From: Spirochaetia bacterium
GTDB lineage: Bacteria; Spirochaetota; Leptospiria; Turneriellales; JAOUOS01
Direction: 5' to 3'
NCBI GenBank assembly: GCA_029880265.1
Contig: JAOUOT010000007.1
Location: 1 to 64,000, forward strand
DNA length: 64,000 bases
Position numbers and translations under genes: made by a program. Positions 1-8,337 of this stretch are shown piece after piece (within the stretch, counting starts at the first letter, position 1; every line of letters starts with the position of its first letter). Under the pieces are notes generated by a model. The model made no database searches and had not been told where the DNA came from. It saw only the letters and a program-made list of their open reading frames with translations.

Positions 1-3000
1 CGGTCTCTTTAACATCAAGGCCCGAAAACGATGTTTCTATTTCTTTTGAACTGACAGATACATCTGAAGCCATTATAACTCCGCAAAATATTACATTTAC
101 TCCCGACGATTATTCGACAGGGCAAGCGGTTTTAGTAACCGGCTTAAGCGACTGTGTTACAGACGGCGATCAGGTCTTAAAAATTATCATTGCCGATGTC
201 ACAAGCAATGACAGCCGTTATCAATTATCTGAGAACTCTCTTCTGTATGAAGAAATCGATCTTACCGTAAGAGACGATATCACCGGCAAACCTGAGCTTC
301 TTCTTCTGTCAAACAATCCGACCCTTCAGACTACCGAGTCTGGCGGCGACGATAAATTTCTGGTTGCCTTAAGCTGCGCTCCCTCTGCGCCGGTGACAGT
401 ATATCTTACGTCAAGTAATATGGCCGAAGGTATTCTCGATATTCAAAGCGTGACTCTTGATTCTTCAAATTACAGTCTAGGGCGCTTGATTACCGTAACC
501 GGCCAGTCAGATTGTACAAATGAAGCCGATATCTCTTATACGATTGACGCGGTTTCGGTAAGCTCTACAGACACAGATTTTAACGCTCTTACCGCTTCAA
601 AACCGGCGTTAAACCAGAATGTAATTTTATCGCCTTCAATCATGGTGATTCAATCTTCGGGTCAGGTAAACCGGGGGGCCGGCGCCTATAATAACTTTCA
701 GGCAAAACTATCATGCCAGCCGCCCGCCGATGAAGTTATGAACGTGACCGTAAACGGTCTGCCCAACGGTTTTATTTTATATAGCCCTTTGGGCGGTACC
801 CATACATTTACAGCGGCAAACTGGAACGCGCCCGTTGACGTTATTTTGCAGGTAACATCCGATTTAGACGGCGCCTACCAGGTTGATTTAAGTTCAACAA
901 CTTACGGCTCTGCGTCGGTTTACTTTGGCGATTCTGGCACAAAACGTCTTACAATTAACGTAACCGGCCTTGCGGGTAAGACGACCCTGAAAAACGGTTC
1001 TGACAGTATCTCTTTTCAGGCGCCGGGTACCTTTTACTGGCATCTTACAACAGGGTTGCCTTATGCTCTGGAACTATCAGCACAGCCGGCAGGACAGGTA
1101 TGCGCGATTAAAGAATCGCAGTTTGGCACTACGACACTGCCTTTTACGATTAATATTAACTGCGTAAACGGCTACATGACAGACAGCGGCGTTCTTAATA
1201 TGAAACCGCAAAAACTTGATTATAAATTATACCAGGGGAAAGTATCGACACTGGCAGATATTCATGGCGTATCGGGCGGCAGTTCATCGGCTTTAACCTA
1301 TTTTAATGATAAATTATATATCGCAGATACAACAAATAACGCGATACATTCCGTCGTTGTCTCTGCGCAAACGGTAACCACGAACTTTATTTCAGGAGTT
1401 GTTGACGGAGCTTCAATTTCTGGCCCTTACGGGATGGCTAATGACGGTACAAATCTGTATTTTATTGATCAGGGAAACCACCGCATTATAAAAGCGAATT
1501 TATCTACGGGAACTTTTATTCATTCATATTCCACCGAAACATCGGCCACATCATTTTCAGCCGCAGGATTAGCACTGGATATCAAAAATCAAATTCTTTA
1601 TGTGGCTATTCGGGGCACAGACGCTCATGAGATAAAGCGCCTGAATTTAGCTTCAGGCCAGTATATATCTTCAATATCAGATTCGTTAATTCATCAGTCT
1701 ACAGATTTGGTTTTGGTAAAAGGCTCTTTATACGTTGCTAATTTGTATAATCATAACATATTGAAAATTAGCAATCCTGAAACAGATACCCCGGTAGTTG
1801 AGAAATATGCCAGCGCGGCTTCGGGTTATGAAGATGGCCCCCGGCTTCAGGCAAAATTCCGGATGACCACCGGCATTACGACAGATGGTACAGATTTATA
1901 TGTAACAGAAATGTATGACAGCCCTTATAGTCACCGTATACGCCGTATTGATATAGACAAAGGAATTGTTTCAACTATCGCAGGCAACGGCGCTTCGGGC
2001 ACCGTAAACGGCATAGGCATCAATGCGCAAATTGGTTATCCCGCCGGTATCGCAACTGACGGACGCTCTTTTTATACCGTCGGTTACAGGTTTGTTCGAA
2101 AGATCACCGACAACGGCCTCGTCGGCTACTGGCCGCTTGCGGGGAATGCAATCGATTATAGCAGTGACTTCAACTCAACTCCCCCGGGTGTCTGGACAGG
2201 TACCAAGGCCTATAGCACAACGGATCGATTTGGAGTCACGAACAATGAAGGAGGTGGAGACTTCCCTGGTTCCACACAAGGTACAAACTACATTTCAACG
2301 AAAGACATCTCCTTTGTCGATGCTGCTCCATTTACAATTGCCGCCTGGATAAAGACATCTGATATCAATACTGATCGCGGCATTGTCGGGAAATTGGGTG
2401 GCGAATACGGTTTTCATATAATGGCCGGGGGCACACTCCGATTTCTAAGCTGGGAGGGAGGCGGTACTGCCCACTTGCAGGCTAAAAGTGGAATTGGCCA
2501 AATAAAAGTGGGAGAGTGGACCCATGTCGCCTATGTCTATCGAGGGCCAGAAAGTGCAGGCGGAAAAGTCTACATTAATGGGCACAATGCAACTGCTTTC
2601 CACTCAGAAGGTACCGGACCTATTGGAGACCTTGCAGAGAATGTGATGATTGGCGGCAATATTAATTCGACGAGTGATTTTCTGGGCAACATCGCCGACG
2701 TGCGCATCTACAACCGTGCCTTAAACGAAGGCGAAATAAATGAACTGGCCCAGGACGCTAGCCAGACGCTGGTGGGCGCAAGCTACAACACAGGCGCTGT
2801 GGGGCTTTTAAGTCATTATTCGTTTACCGGCGCTGGCAGTCCAGAAGGGCTGATCGATACTGGTGCGCTTGGTAACAGCTTGCAGCTTCCCGGAGCGCCG
2901 AATAATCCTATACCCGATACAGGTAAAGATGGTGATGCAAACGGATCTTCCCGGGCTAGCCTATCACAATACCTGTTTGCCAACGGCAGCGGTTTGCCAT

Positions 3001-5330
3001 TAGATAATAGTGCCCGCACAATGTGCGCATGGATCAATCCGGATAAATACAATAACGGGTTTTCATTCATATTACATTATGGCGGAAATACTTTAGGCGG
3101 CACGGGGAGTATGTCCTCTTTGGCTTTAAGTTATGACGCACAGATTCATAAAATTGCTGTTCTTGGAAAAGACGGCCTAGATAAGTATTACCCATATCAG
3201 GTACCTTTGAACACATGGACACACCTATGCTTTACCTATTCTGACCCGGATGTTGAACTGTTTGTGAACGGGTCATCTCAGGGTAAATTCACATTGGCAG
3301 ACTCATGGGTAACTATTGCGAGCGATTTATCTATTGGAACATGGCCTGGATATCCAAATTACTTTTCCGGCAAAGTCGATGACGTGCGTATATACAACCG
3401 AGCGCTGAGCGTAGTCGAAGTGCGCCAGCTTGCCGTGCAGGTTCCAGCGGGTCTTGTCGCGCGGTATGATTTTACCGGCGACGCGAAAGATATGAGCGGA
3501 TGGGCTGATAATAATCAGGTAAATATAAACGGAGCGGTATTAACTCCTGACCGTTTTGGTAATGCCGATGGCGCCTATTATTTTAACGGAGCAAGTTATA
3601 TCTCGGCTTCACAACTAAATTCCCTACCGTTCGGCGGGGCTTCGCGAACAATGTGCGCTTTTATTCGAAATAATACCGGCGCGGTAAATCAGGAAATCTT
3701 CAGTTATGGCGATCTTTCAACCGCAGGCTTATCTGGCATCGTCTACAATAATACAGATATTACTCTGCATGGGAACACTGCTGATCTGGTCGGCACAAAT
3801 GCTGCTCTGACAAATGTCTGGCAACATGTATGCGCCGTGTATAACGAAGCTTCGTCTGCAGTGTATGTTAATGGCGCTCTGATTAATTCTGGCATTCCAT
3901 CTCCGAATGCTACATGGGATACGCCTGCGACAGGCAATGACTTGTATATAGGCAAAATAGTTCCGGGGCTCGATTTTTATTTTACTGGAGACATTGACGA
4001 CGTTCGAGTTTACAACAGAGCGCTTGAAGGCGCTGAGATTCGCGCGATGCTGCCCGATTCTGGAACACTCGATAGTTCATTTAACGGCGTGGGCTATGTG
4101 ACGCATGATAACGCGGCGGGGGGTAATCAAGGTGATATTGGGAAGTCAACAGCAATTCAATCCGATGGTAAGATTGTTATTGCAGGTCAAAGCAAAAACC
4201 TCTCTGGCAATCATGATATGGTCATCTGGCGATATAATTCCGACAGTACCCTCGACACAACATTTAATGGTGTGGGCTATACTGTACACAACAATGCAGC
4301 AGGAGGAAATTCTAATGATTATGTTCACTCAACAGGCATTCAGGGCGATGGTAAGATTGTTGTGACCGGCGAAAGCTATAATGCAGCTGGAAATAATGAT
4401 ATGGCTATCTGGCGGTATAATAGTAACGGTACACTTGATACGACCTTTAATGGCGTGGGCTATGTAACACACAATAGTGCCGCCGGGGGAAATAGTCATG
4501 ATTTTGGCTACTCAACAGCCATGCAGACGAATGACAAGATTGTTGTGACCGGCATAAGCTATAATGCATCTGGCAAACTTGATATGGTCATCTGGCGATA
4601 TAATAGCGACGGTACACTTGATACTACCTTTAATGGCGTGGGCTATGTAACACACAATAGTGCCGCCGGGGGGAATAGTCATGATTATGGTTACTCAACA
4701 GCCATTCAGGCCGATGGCAAGATTGTTGTGACCGGCGAAAGCTATAATGCTGCTGGCAATCTTGATATGGTTATCTGGCGCTACAACACAAATGGCGCTC
4801 TAGATACCACCTTTAATGGTGTGGGATATGTGACGCATCATAATGCGGCAGGGGGGAATCGCCATGATAGTGGTCGTTCATTAGTTCTTCAATCCGATGG
4901 GAAGATTGTTGTTACAGGCTTTAGTGAGAACATGTATCAAGATATGGCTATCTGGCGGTATAATAGTAACGGTACACTTGATACTACCTTTAATGGTGTG
5001 GGCTATGTAACACACAGTAGCGCCGCCGGGGGGAATAGTTACGATTCGGGTCACTCAGTTATCAGCCAACCCGATGGAAAGATTGTTGTTGCAGGCGAAA
5101 GTACCAGTACAGCCAATACTGATATCGCCATCTGGCGCTATAATCCCGATGGAACTTTGGATACCAATTTTAATGGCGTGGGCTATGCGGTTCATAACGG
5201 CGCAGCTGGAGGGAATGGTGATGATTATAGCTATGGTATAGCAAGACAAACTGATGGCAGTATTGTCATTACAGGAACCAGTTTTAATGGAACTGATAAC
5301 GATATGGTAATCTGGCGTTATCATCCGTAG
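1..5330 (+). CDS. giant modular secreted or surface protein, 5' end outside the window
   Basis: The reading frame is already open at base 3, so the true start lies to the left; the GTG at 393 is only the first in-window start. Visible modules in order are: three or so Ig/Calx-like repeats with the FTPxNY...VTGxxD signature (to about 960); a Cys-containing module ending near 1190; an NHL-type beta-propeller (about 1240-2110); three concanavalin-like LamG domains (about 2115-2755, 2806-3430, 3448-4050), each ending in a DVRIYNRAL-like motif; and seven delta-60 repeats (4068-5327). Such modules bind glycans or proteins at cell surfaces, and a surface or secreted location is inferred because the N-terminus is missing. 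The same FTPxNY repeats occur in the lipoprotein at 5873. No catalytic domain is visible, and the ligand is unknown. Confidence 0.85.
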   Translation, partial: VSLTSRPENDVSISFELTDTSEAIITPQNITFTPDDYSTGQAVLVTGLSDCVTDGDQVLKIIIADVTSNDSRYQLSENSLLYEEIDLTVRDDITGKPELLLLSNNPTLQTTESGGDDKFLVALSCAPSAPVTVYLTSSNMAEGILDIQSVTLDSSNYSLGRLITVTGQSDCTNEADISYTIDAVSVSSTDTDFNALTASKPALNQNVILSPSIMVIQSSGQVNRGAGAYNNFQAKLSCQPPADEVMNVTVNGLPNGFILYSPLGGTHTFTAANWNAPVDVILQVTSDLDGAYQVDLSSTTYGSASVYFGDSGTKRLTINVTGLAGKTTLKNGSDSISFQAPGTFYWHLTTGLPYALELSAQPAGQVCAIKESQFGTTTLPFTININCVNGYMTDSGVLNMKPQKLDYKLYQGKVSTLADIHGVSGGSSSALTYFNDKLYIADTTNNAIHSVVVSAQTVTTNFISGVVDGASISGPYGMANDGTNLYFIDQGNHRIIKANLSTGTFIHSYSTETSATSFSAAGLALDIKNQILYVAIRGTDAHEIKRLNLASGQYISSISDSLIHQSTDLVLVKGSLYVANLYNHNILKISNPETDTPVVEKYASAASGYEDGPRLQAKFRMTTGITTDGTDLYVTEMYDSPYSHRIRRIDIDKGIVSTIAGNGASGTVNGIGINAQIGYPAGIATDGRSFYTVGYRFVRKITDNGLVGYWPLAGNAIDYSSDFNSTPPGVWTGTKAYSTTDRFGVTNNEGGGDFPGSTQGTNYISTKDISFVDAAPFTIAAWIKTSDINTDRGIVGKLGGEYGFHIMAGGTLRFLSWEGGGTAHLQAKSGIGQIKVGEWTHVAYVYRGPESAGGKVYINGHNATAFHSEGTGPIGDLAENVMIGGNINSTSDFLGNIADVRIYNRALNEGEINELAQDASQTLVGASYNTGAVGLLSHYSFTGAGSPEGLIDTGALGNSLQLPGAPNNPIPDTGKDGDANGSSRASLSQYLFANGSGLPLDNSARTMCAWINPDKYNNGFSFILHYGGNTLGGTGSMSSLALSYDAQIHKIAVLGKDGLDKYYPYQVPLNTWTHLCFTYSDPDVELFVNGSSQGKFTLADSWVTIASDLSIGTWPGYPNYFSGKVDDVRIYNRALSVVEVRQLAVQVPAGLVARYDFTGDAKDMSGWADNNQVNINGAVLTPDRFGNADGAYYFNGASYISASQLNSLPFGGASRTMCAFIRNNTGAVNQEIFSYGDLSTAGLSGIVYNNTDITLHGNTADLVGTNAALTNVWQHVCAVYNEASSAVYVNGALINSGIPSPNATWDTPATGNDLYIGKIVPGLDFYFTGDIDDVRVYNRALEGAEIRAMLPDSGTLDSSFNGVGYVTHDNAAGGNQGDIGKSTAIQSDGKIVIAGQSKNLSGNHDMVIWRYNSDSTLDTTFNGVGYTVHNNAAGGNSNDYVHSTGIQGDGKIVVTGESYNAAGNNDMAIWRYNSNGTLDTTFNGVGYVTHNSAAGGNSHDFGYSTAMQTNDKIVVTGISYNASGKLDMVIWRYNSDGTLDTTFNGVGYVTHNSAAGGNSHDYGYSTAIQADGKIVVTGESYNAAGNLDMVIWRYNTNGALDTTFNGVGYVTHHNAAGGNRHDSGRSLVLQSDGKIVVTGFSENMYQDMAIWRYNSNGTLDTTFNGVGYVTHSSAAGGNSYDSGHSVISQPDGKIVVAGESTSTANTDIAIWRYNPDGTLDTNFNGVGYAVHNGAAGGNGDDYSYGIARQTDGSIVITGTSFNGTDNDMVIWRYHP
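4068..5327 (+). repeat. seven tandem delta-60 repeats (59-61 codons each)
   Basis: Units begin at about 4068, 4251, 4434, 4617, 4800, 4977 and 5157, giving periods of 183, 183, 183, 183, 177 and 180 bases. Each encodes LDxxFNGVGY, a HNxAAGGN turn, a DGKIVVTG strand and a DMxIWRYN strand. This matches the delta-60 repeat family of bacterial surface proteins. Units 3 and 4 are nearly identical in DNA over their first 60 bases (about 4442-4502 and 4625-4685), which points to recent duplication or gene conversion. Confidence 0.85.
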
Positions 5331-5335
5331 GGTTT

Positions 5336-5362
5336 GGCTTCCGTCTTGCCCGAACGCCTTGA
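5336..5362 (+). pseudogene. orphan 3' tail of a SUMF1/FGE-like gene
   Basis: Just behind the stop of the giant gene, another frame reads GFRLARTP followed by TGA. This is the typical C-terminal end of formylglycine-generating-enzyme-like (SUMF1) proteins. The same tail, differing by synonymous changes, ends the pseudogene at 5582-5809. I read it as the leftover 3' end of a gene whose body was replaced by the delta-60 repeat region, although a chance match of eight residues cannot be excluded from one short stretch alone. Confidence 0.55.
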
Positions 5363-5428
5363 AATGCGAAAATCTGCCCAAGCAGTTTTTTCCATTTTTT
5401 GATGTTGAATGTAGAGTGATAATTTTTA

Positions 5429-5466
5429 CCCGTGAAGGTGACGATCCGGATCGTCACCTTCACGGG
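5429..5466. repeat. perfect 38-bp palindrome
   Basis: Two 17-base arms (CCCGTGAAGGTGACGAT and its exact complement) flank CCGG, so all 38 bases are self-complementary. No T-run follows on either strand, so it is not a typical intrinsic terminator. It lies inside the 542-bp stretch without an intact gene (5331-5872), between the two SUMF1 remnants. It may be a mobile REP-like hairpin or a protein-binding site. Confidence 0.7.
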
Positions 5467-5581
5467 ATGTGATGTGTAATTAATAAGAATATCTTAAAGC
5501 GGTTGTAACGGCCTTATCAAACAGCAACTATATTTTCATTTAATACTTTTTCTATTTGCTCAATTCTTTTAAGAGTCGGAT

Positions 5582-5809
5582 TTGATGTTTCTGGATTTTC
5601 ATACCGTTGGTAACTTTGATTATGACATGAGCGGTAATGTATGGGAGTGAGTTTTTGACTGGTATCCATCTTATATCGGGTCTTACCGTTTCATACGCGG
5701 CGGCAGCTATGTCGATACGAGAGATTACATGCGGGTTGTCAGCTTGTACGGCAACTACCTGTATTACGAGCACATCAACATAGGCTTTCGCCTTGCCCGA
5801 ACGCCTTAG
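5582..5809 (+). pseudogene. SUMF1/FGE-like domain remnant with an in-frame TGA
   Basis: One continuous frame reads a DYDMSGNVWE motif, TGA at 5648-5650, then VFDWYPSYIGSYRFIRGGS, a degenerate middle part and GFRLARTP with a TAG stop at 5807. These are the hallmark C-terminal motifs of formylglycine-generating-enzyme/sulfatase-modifying-factor domains (DMSGNVWEW, RGGSW, GFRLAR). The TGA sits where the family has Trp, so a single TGG to TGA change explains it. The N-terminal two thirds of a normal domain are absent, so the gene is broken regardless of the nonsense codon. Genes in the window otherwise use TGA as stop, for instance mnmC and aroB, so recoding is not supported. Confidence 0.75.
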
Positions 5810-5872
5810 GGAAAGAAATAATGCTTGAAAAAAGGTTTACTAAAACAGATTTGTCTTAAAAATATTTATTAA

Positions 5873-7114
5873 ATGAAAAAAACGATAATAATAACGCTTG
5901 TTCTTGCAAGTTTTTTTTCTTCTTGCTCATCACAGCTTGAGATAGAGGCCGTTTTCAGGGGCGATGTTCCCCTTAAGTTTAGTTTAACAAGTATTGAATT
6001 TACCGAAGGCGATACAAGATCAATGACGTTATCGTTGATAAAACAGCCTTCAGCTGACGTTACCGTTAATTTAACAGCAACTGATTTAACCGAAATTGAA
6101 ATACAACCTTCAACTATCTTCTTTACGCCCGATAATTATTCATCTCCGCAAACTATACAGGTAATGGCTATAAACGATTGCAGTGCAGATGGCACAGCAA
6201 ATCTCAACATCTCGCTTTCAAGCGTAGAATCTACAGATACTGAATTTTCGTCCATTCAAAACTTAGATATCCCAGTTACGGTTAACGATAGCTCAGACAG
6301 CAATCCGAATATTATTTTTTATGCCCCATCAGAAATCATAACATCAGAACTTGGTACAACTTCCTTTTTTAAGGCAAAATTATCTTGCCCCCCTTTGCCT
6401 GATAACAATGTTATAGTTCCTCTTGAGAATAGCGATAATGCCGAGGCTGTTCTCGATAAGTCATCAATCTTATTTACGTCTTCAAATTATAACGATTACC
6501 AGACTGTGACAATAACCGGACTTTCAGACTGCATGCTTGATAACGATAAAGACTACACGATTCGCACAAGAAATGTTTATACAGAATTGGTTACCGGTTC
6601 TGTAGAGCCTCTTGACGAAAGATTTAATCGCTATCATGATACCAATACAATGGCCGCAGGAGAATCGAGAAGATATACTTCAATTACAGGAAAGAATCTG
6701 AATGTGGCCGTAGAAAATGATCTCGTTCTAAATGTTCCTATAGGAGGAATGAACATGGAACTCGACTATTTAACAAGTCATCCTGATGAATTTCTATCTT
6801 TCTCATTGTCTTTATCATGCCCGATTATAGCCCCGTTATATTTCAGCTTTATGTCTACAGGCAATTTTGCCGAAGTAATCAACACCCCTTCAGGAAATAA
6901 TTTTATTACTTTTGATTCTGGCACCTGGTCAACGCCCCAAAGCGTACTAATGCGCTTAAATCAGACGATGGCCACAGAACCGGCGTTATTGCCCGCATCC
7001 CCCTACGAAATTTCAATTTATGAATCGACAGCCGACAATATAAATCCGCAGCCAATAAACCCGTCAACTTATTCCGAAAAAATATTAAATGTTAATTTAT
7101 ATGTAATACAATAA
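5873..7114 (+). CDS. lipoprotein with FTPxNY/Calx-like repeats
   Basis: The 413-residue product begins with a Lys-rich, hydrophobic signal peptide and a lipobox ending FSSC at about residue 18, so it should be lipid-anchored. At least two Ig/Calx-like repeats follow (about 35-140 and 145-215), each with an FTPDNYSSPQT- or FTSSNYNDYQT-type strand and a Cys-Asp turn. The rest is beta-rich without a recognised domain. The repeats match those in the giant gene upstream. The stop is 10 bases from the next start, so it should be cotranscribed with the beta-barrel gene at 7125. The gene pair 40127/37407 has the same layout with a different repeat lipoprotein. A surface adhesin or display role is inferred only. 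Confidence 0.8.
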   Translation: MKKTIIITLVLASFFSSCSSQLEIEAVFRGDVPLKFSLTSIEFTEGDTRSMTLSLIKQPSADVTVNLTATDLTEIEIQPSTIFFTPDNYSSPQTIQVMAINDCSADGTANLNISLSSVESTDTEFSSIQNLDIPVTVNDSSDSNPNIIFYAPSEIITSELGTTSFFKAKLSCPPLPDNNVIVPLENSDNAEAVLDKSSILFTSSNYNDYQTVTITGLSDCMLDNDKDYTIRTRNVYTELVTGSVEPLDERFNRYHDTNTMAAGESRRYTSITGKNLNVAVENDLVLNVPIGGMNMELDYLTSHPDEFLSFSLSLSCPIIAPLYFSFMSTGNFAEVINTPSGNNFITFDSGTWSTPQSVLMRLNQTMATEPALLPASPYEISIYESTADNINPQPINPSTYSEKILNVNLYVIQ

Positions 7115-7124
7115 GGATTTAAAC

Positions 7125-8264
7125 ATGAAAATGAAAAAAAGAATAACTTTAACGCAAATTATATTCGCCTTTTTGTGGATATCGATGTATTCATCGACTC
7201 TTTTTGCTGTTTCGCAAAAAAGAGTTCTTGTAATGACATTTAAAAATATGTCACGCGATTCTAATTATAATTATCTTGAGCCGTCTATTACTGATGCTGT
7301 TATTGAGAAATTAAAAGAAAACTTTGTTTTCGAAAACTTTGAAGAAAAAGAATGGAAGCTTCTTGCAAAAAATAATTTCTTTTTTGAAGATAGTTTTCAT
7401 ACCCCAACAATTGGAATGCAGCTTGGTCTTTTAGGAACTCAGGATATCGTCATTGGCGGAGGTTTTACCATAGATAACCAGAAAATTATCACCAAGGTTC
7501 ATATCTTGGGGATGGCCGAAAAAAAAATAATCAAACAATTTGATATAACAGGTTTCGCCGACAACAGAATATGGGACAGTATTGCCGAAATCGCTTCGAC
7601 AATCGCCGAAGCGGCTAAAGATGTTTTGCCAAATGAAGATGAATGGTCGGGCATTGCGATACAGGGCAATAACCAGATTGGTATATCTGCAAATATTTCG
7701 CCGCTTTCTTTTCCCGCTGAACGAACTGCGCCCTTGCCCAGCCTGGAACCTTTTTCTATAAATCCCAATGATTTTCCTCTATTATTCAGATTCTCGCTTG
7801 ACTACATGCGTATGGATGTCTTACTTAATGATTTAACAGCATGGGTCAGTCTCAGCTATTTAACGTCAACGCGGGAATTCGAAGCAGAAAATCACTCTCC
7901 GGATATTTCAACTGTACACGCGACGCTGGACGCTTTTCATCTTAGCGGCGGCTTGGGTTATAGAGCTTATAAATTTAGAAGTTTTTACGTTATTCCACGC
8001 ATAGGCGCAGGGTTTTATGTGGGTAAACTTGCCGTTGACTTTTCAACTTTAAACGTAGCTCCCTCTGCGCCTTCGGGAGATACTGACTTAGACCTTATTG
8101 ACGGTTATGTTTCAGGAATATCTACGGAAATCGCGTTGATTTTGGGATACCAATTTTTGCCCTATTTAACGGCTGAATTAAAAAATGAATATAGTTATAT
8201 TTTTTTAGATAACCATTCTTATTCAAACTACTTTTTCTCTCTGGGGTTAGCGGCTAAGTATTAG
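7125..8264 (+). CDS. TolB-N/FlgO-like periplasmic domain fused to an outer-membrane beta-barrel
   Basis: A signal peptide (about residues 1-29) is followed by an alpha/beta domain of about 150 residues starting KRVLVMTFKNMS. It resembles the TolB N-terminal, CsgG and FlgO group of periplasmic domains (conserved YLEPSITDAVIEKL helix). A Pro-rich linker leads to about 190 residues of alternating amphipathic strands ending LGLAAKY, consistent with a small outer-membrane barrel. The protein is clearly paralogous to the product at 36355-37407: shared features are YLE-SITDA, GLLG-QD, ADNRI and VLPN--EW. It has an AAGGA-type ribosome site and lies directly behind a repeat lipoprotein, as does its paralogue. 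A role as assembly or anchoring factor for that lipoprotein is inferred. Confidence 0.7.
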   Translation: MKMKKRITLTQIIFAFLWISMYSSTLFAVSQKRVLVMTFKNMSRDSNYNYLEPSITDAVIEKLKENFVFENFEEKEWKLLAKNNFFFEDSFHTPTIGMQLGLLGTQDIVIGGGFTIDNQKIITKVHILGMAEKKIIKQFDITGFADNRIWDSIAEIASTIAEAAKDVLPNEDEWSGIAIQGNNQIGISANISPLSFPAERTAPLPSLEPFSINPNDFPLLFRFSLDYMRMDVLLNDLTAWVSLSYLTSTREFEAENHSPDISTVHATLDAFHLSGGLGYRAYKFRSFYVIPRIGAGFYVGKLAVDFSTLNVAPSAPSGDTDLDLIDGYVSGISTEIALILGYQFLPYLTAELKNEYSYIFLDNHSYSNYFFSLGLAAKY

Positions 8265-8282
8265 TCACTACTTTGACTAATA
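8259..8282. terminator. hairpin over the stop codon, possible terminator
   Basis: TATTAGTCA and TGACTAATA form a perfect 9-bp stem around a 6-base loop. It overlaps the stop codon of the barrel gene and lies between convergent genes. No long T-run follows, so termination is only probable. Confidence 0.4.
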
Positions 8283-8337
8283 CAATAAATTTAAAAGAGC
8301 GATGTGCTTTTTAATGCGCCTAAGCTGTATAATTATA

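Noticed and set aside
4105-4365. Open frames in other phases across the delta-60 repeats
   Set aside because: Repeats create open frames in several phases; only the long frame shows protein-level conservation between units.
5648-5650. TGA read as Trp (alternative code) in the SUMF1 fragment
   Set aside because: Intact genes such as mnmC and aroB end with TGA and use TGG for Trp, and the fragment lacks its N-terminal part anyway.
5552-5773. Open frame on the - strand over the SUMF1 remnant
   Set aside because: The + strand reading gives recognisable SUMF1 motifs, so the - strand frame is a shadow.
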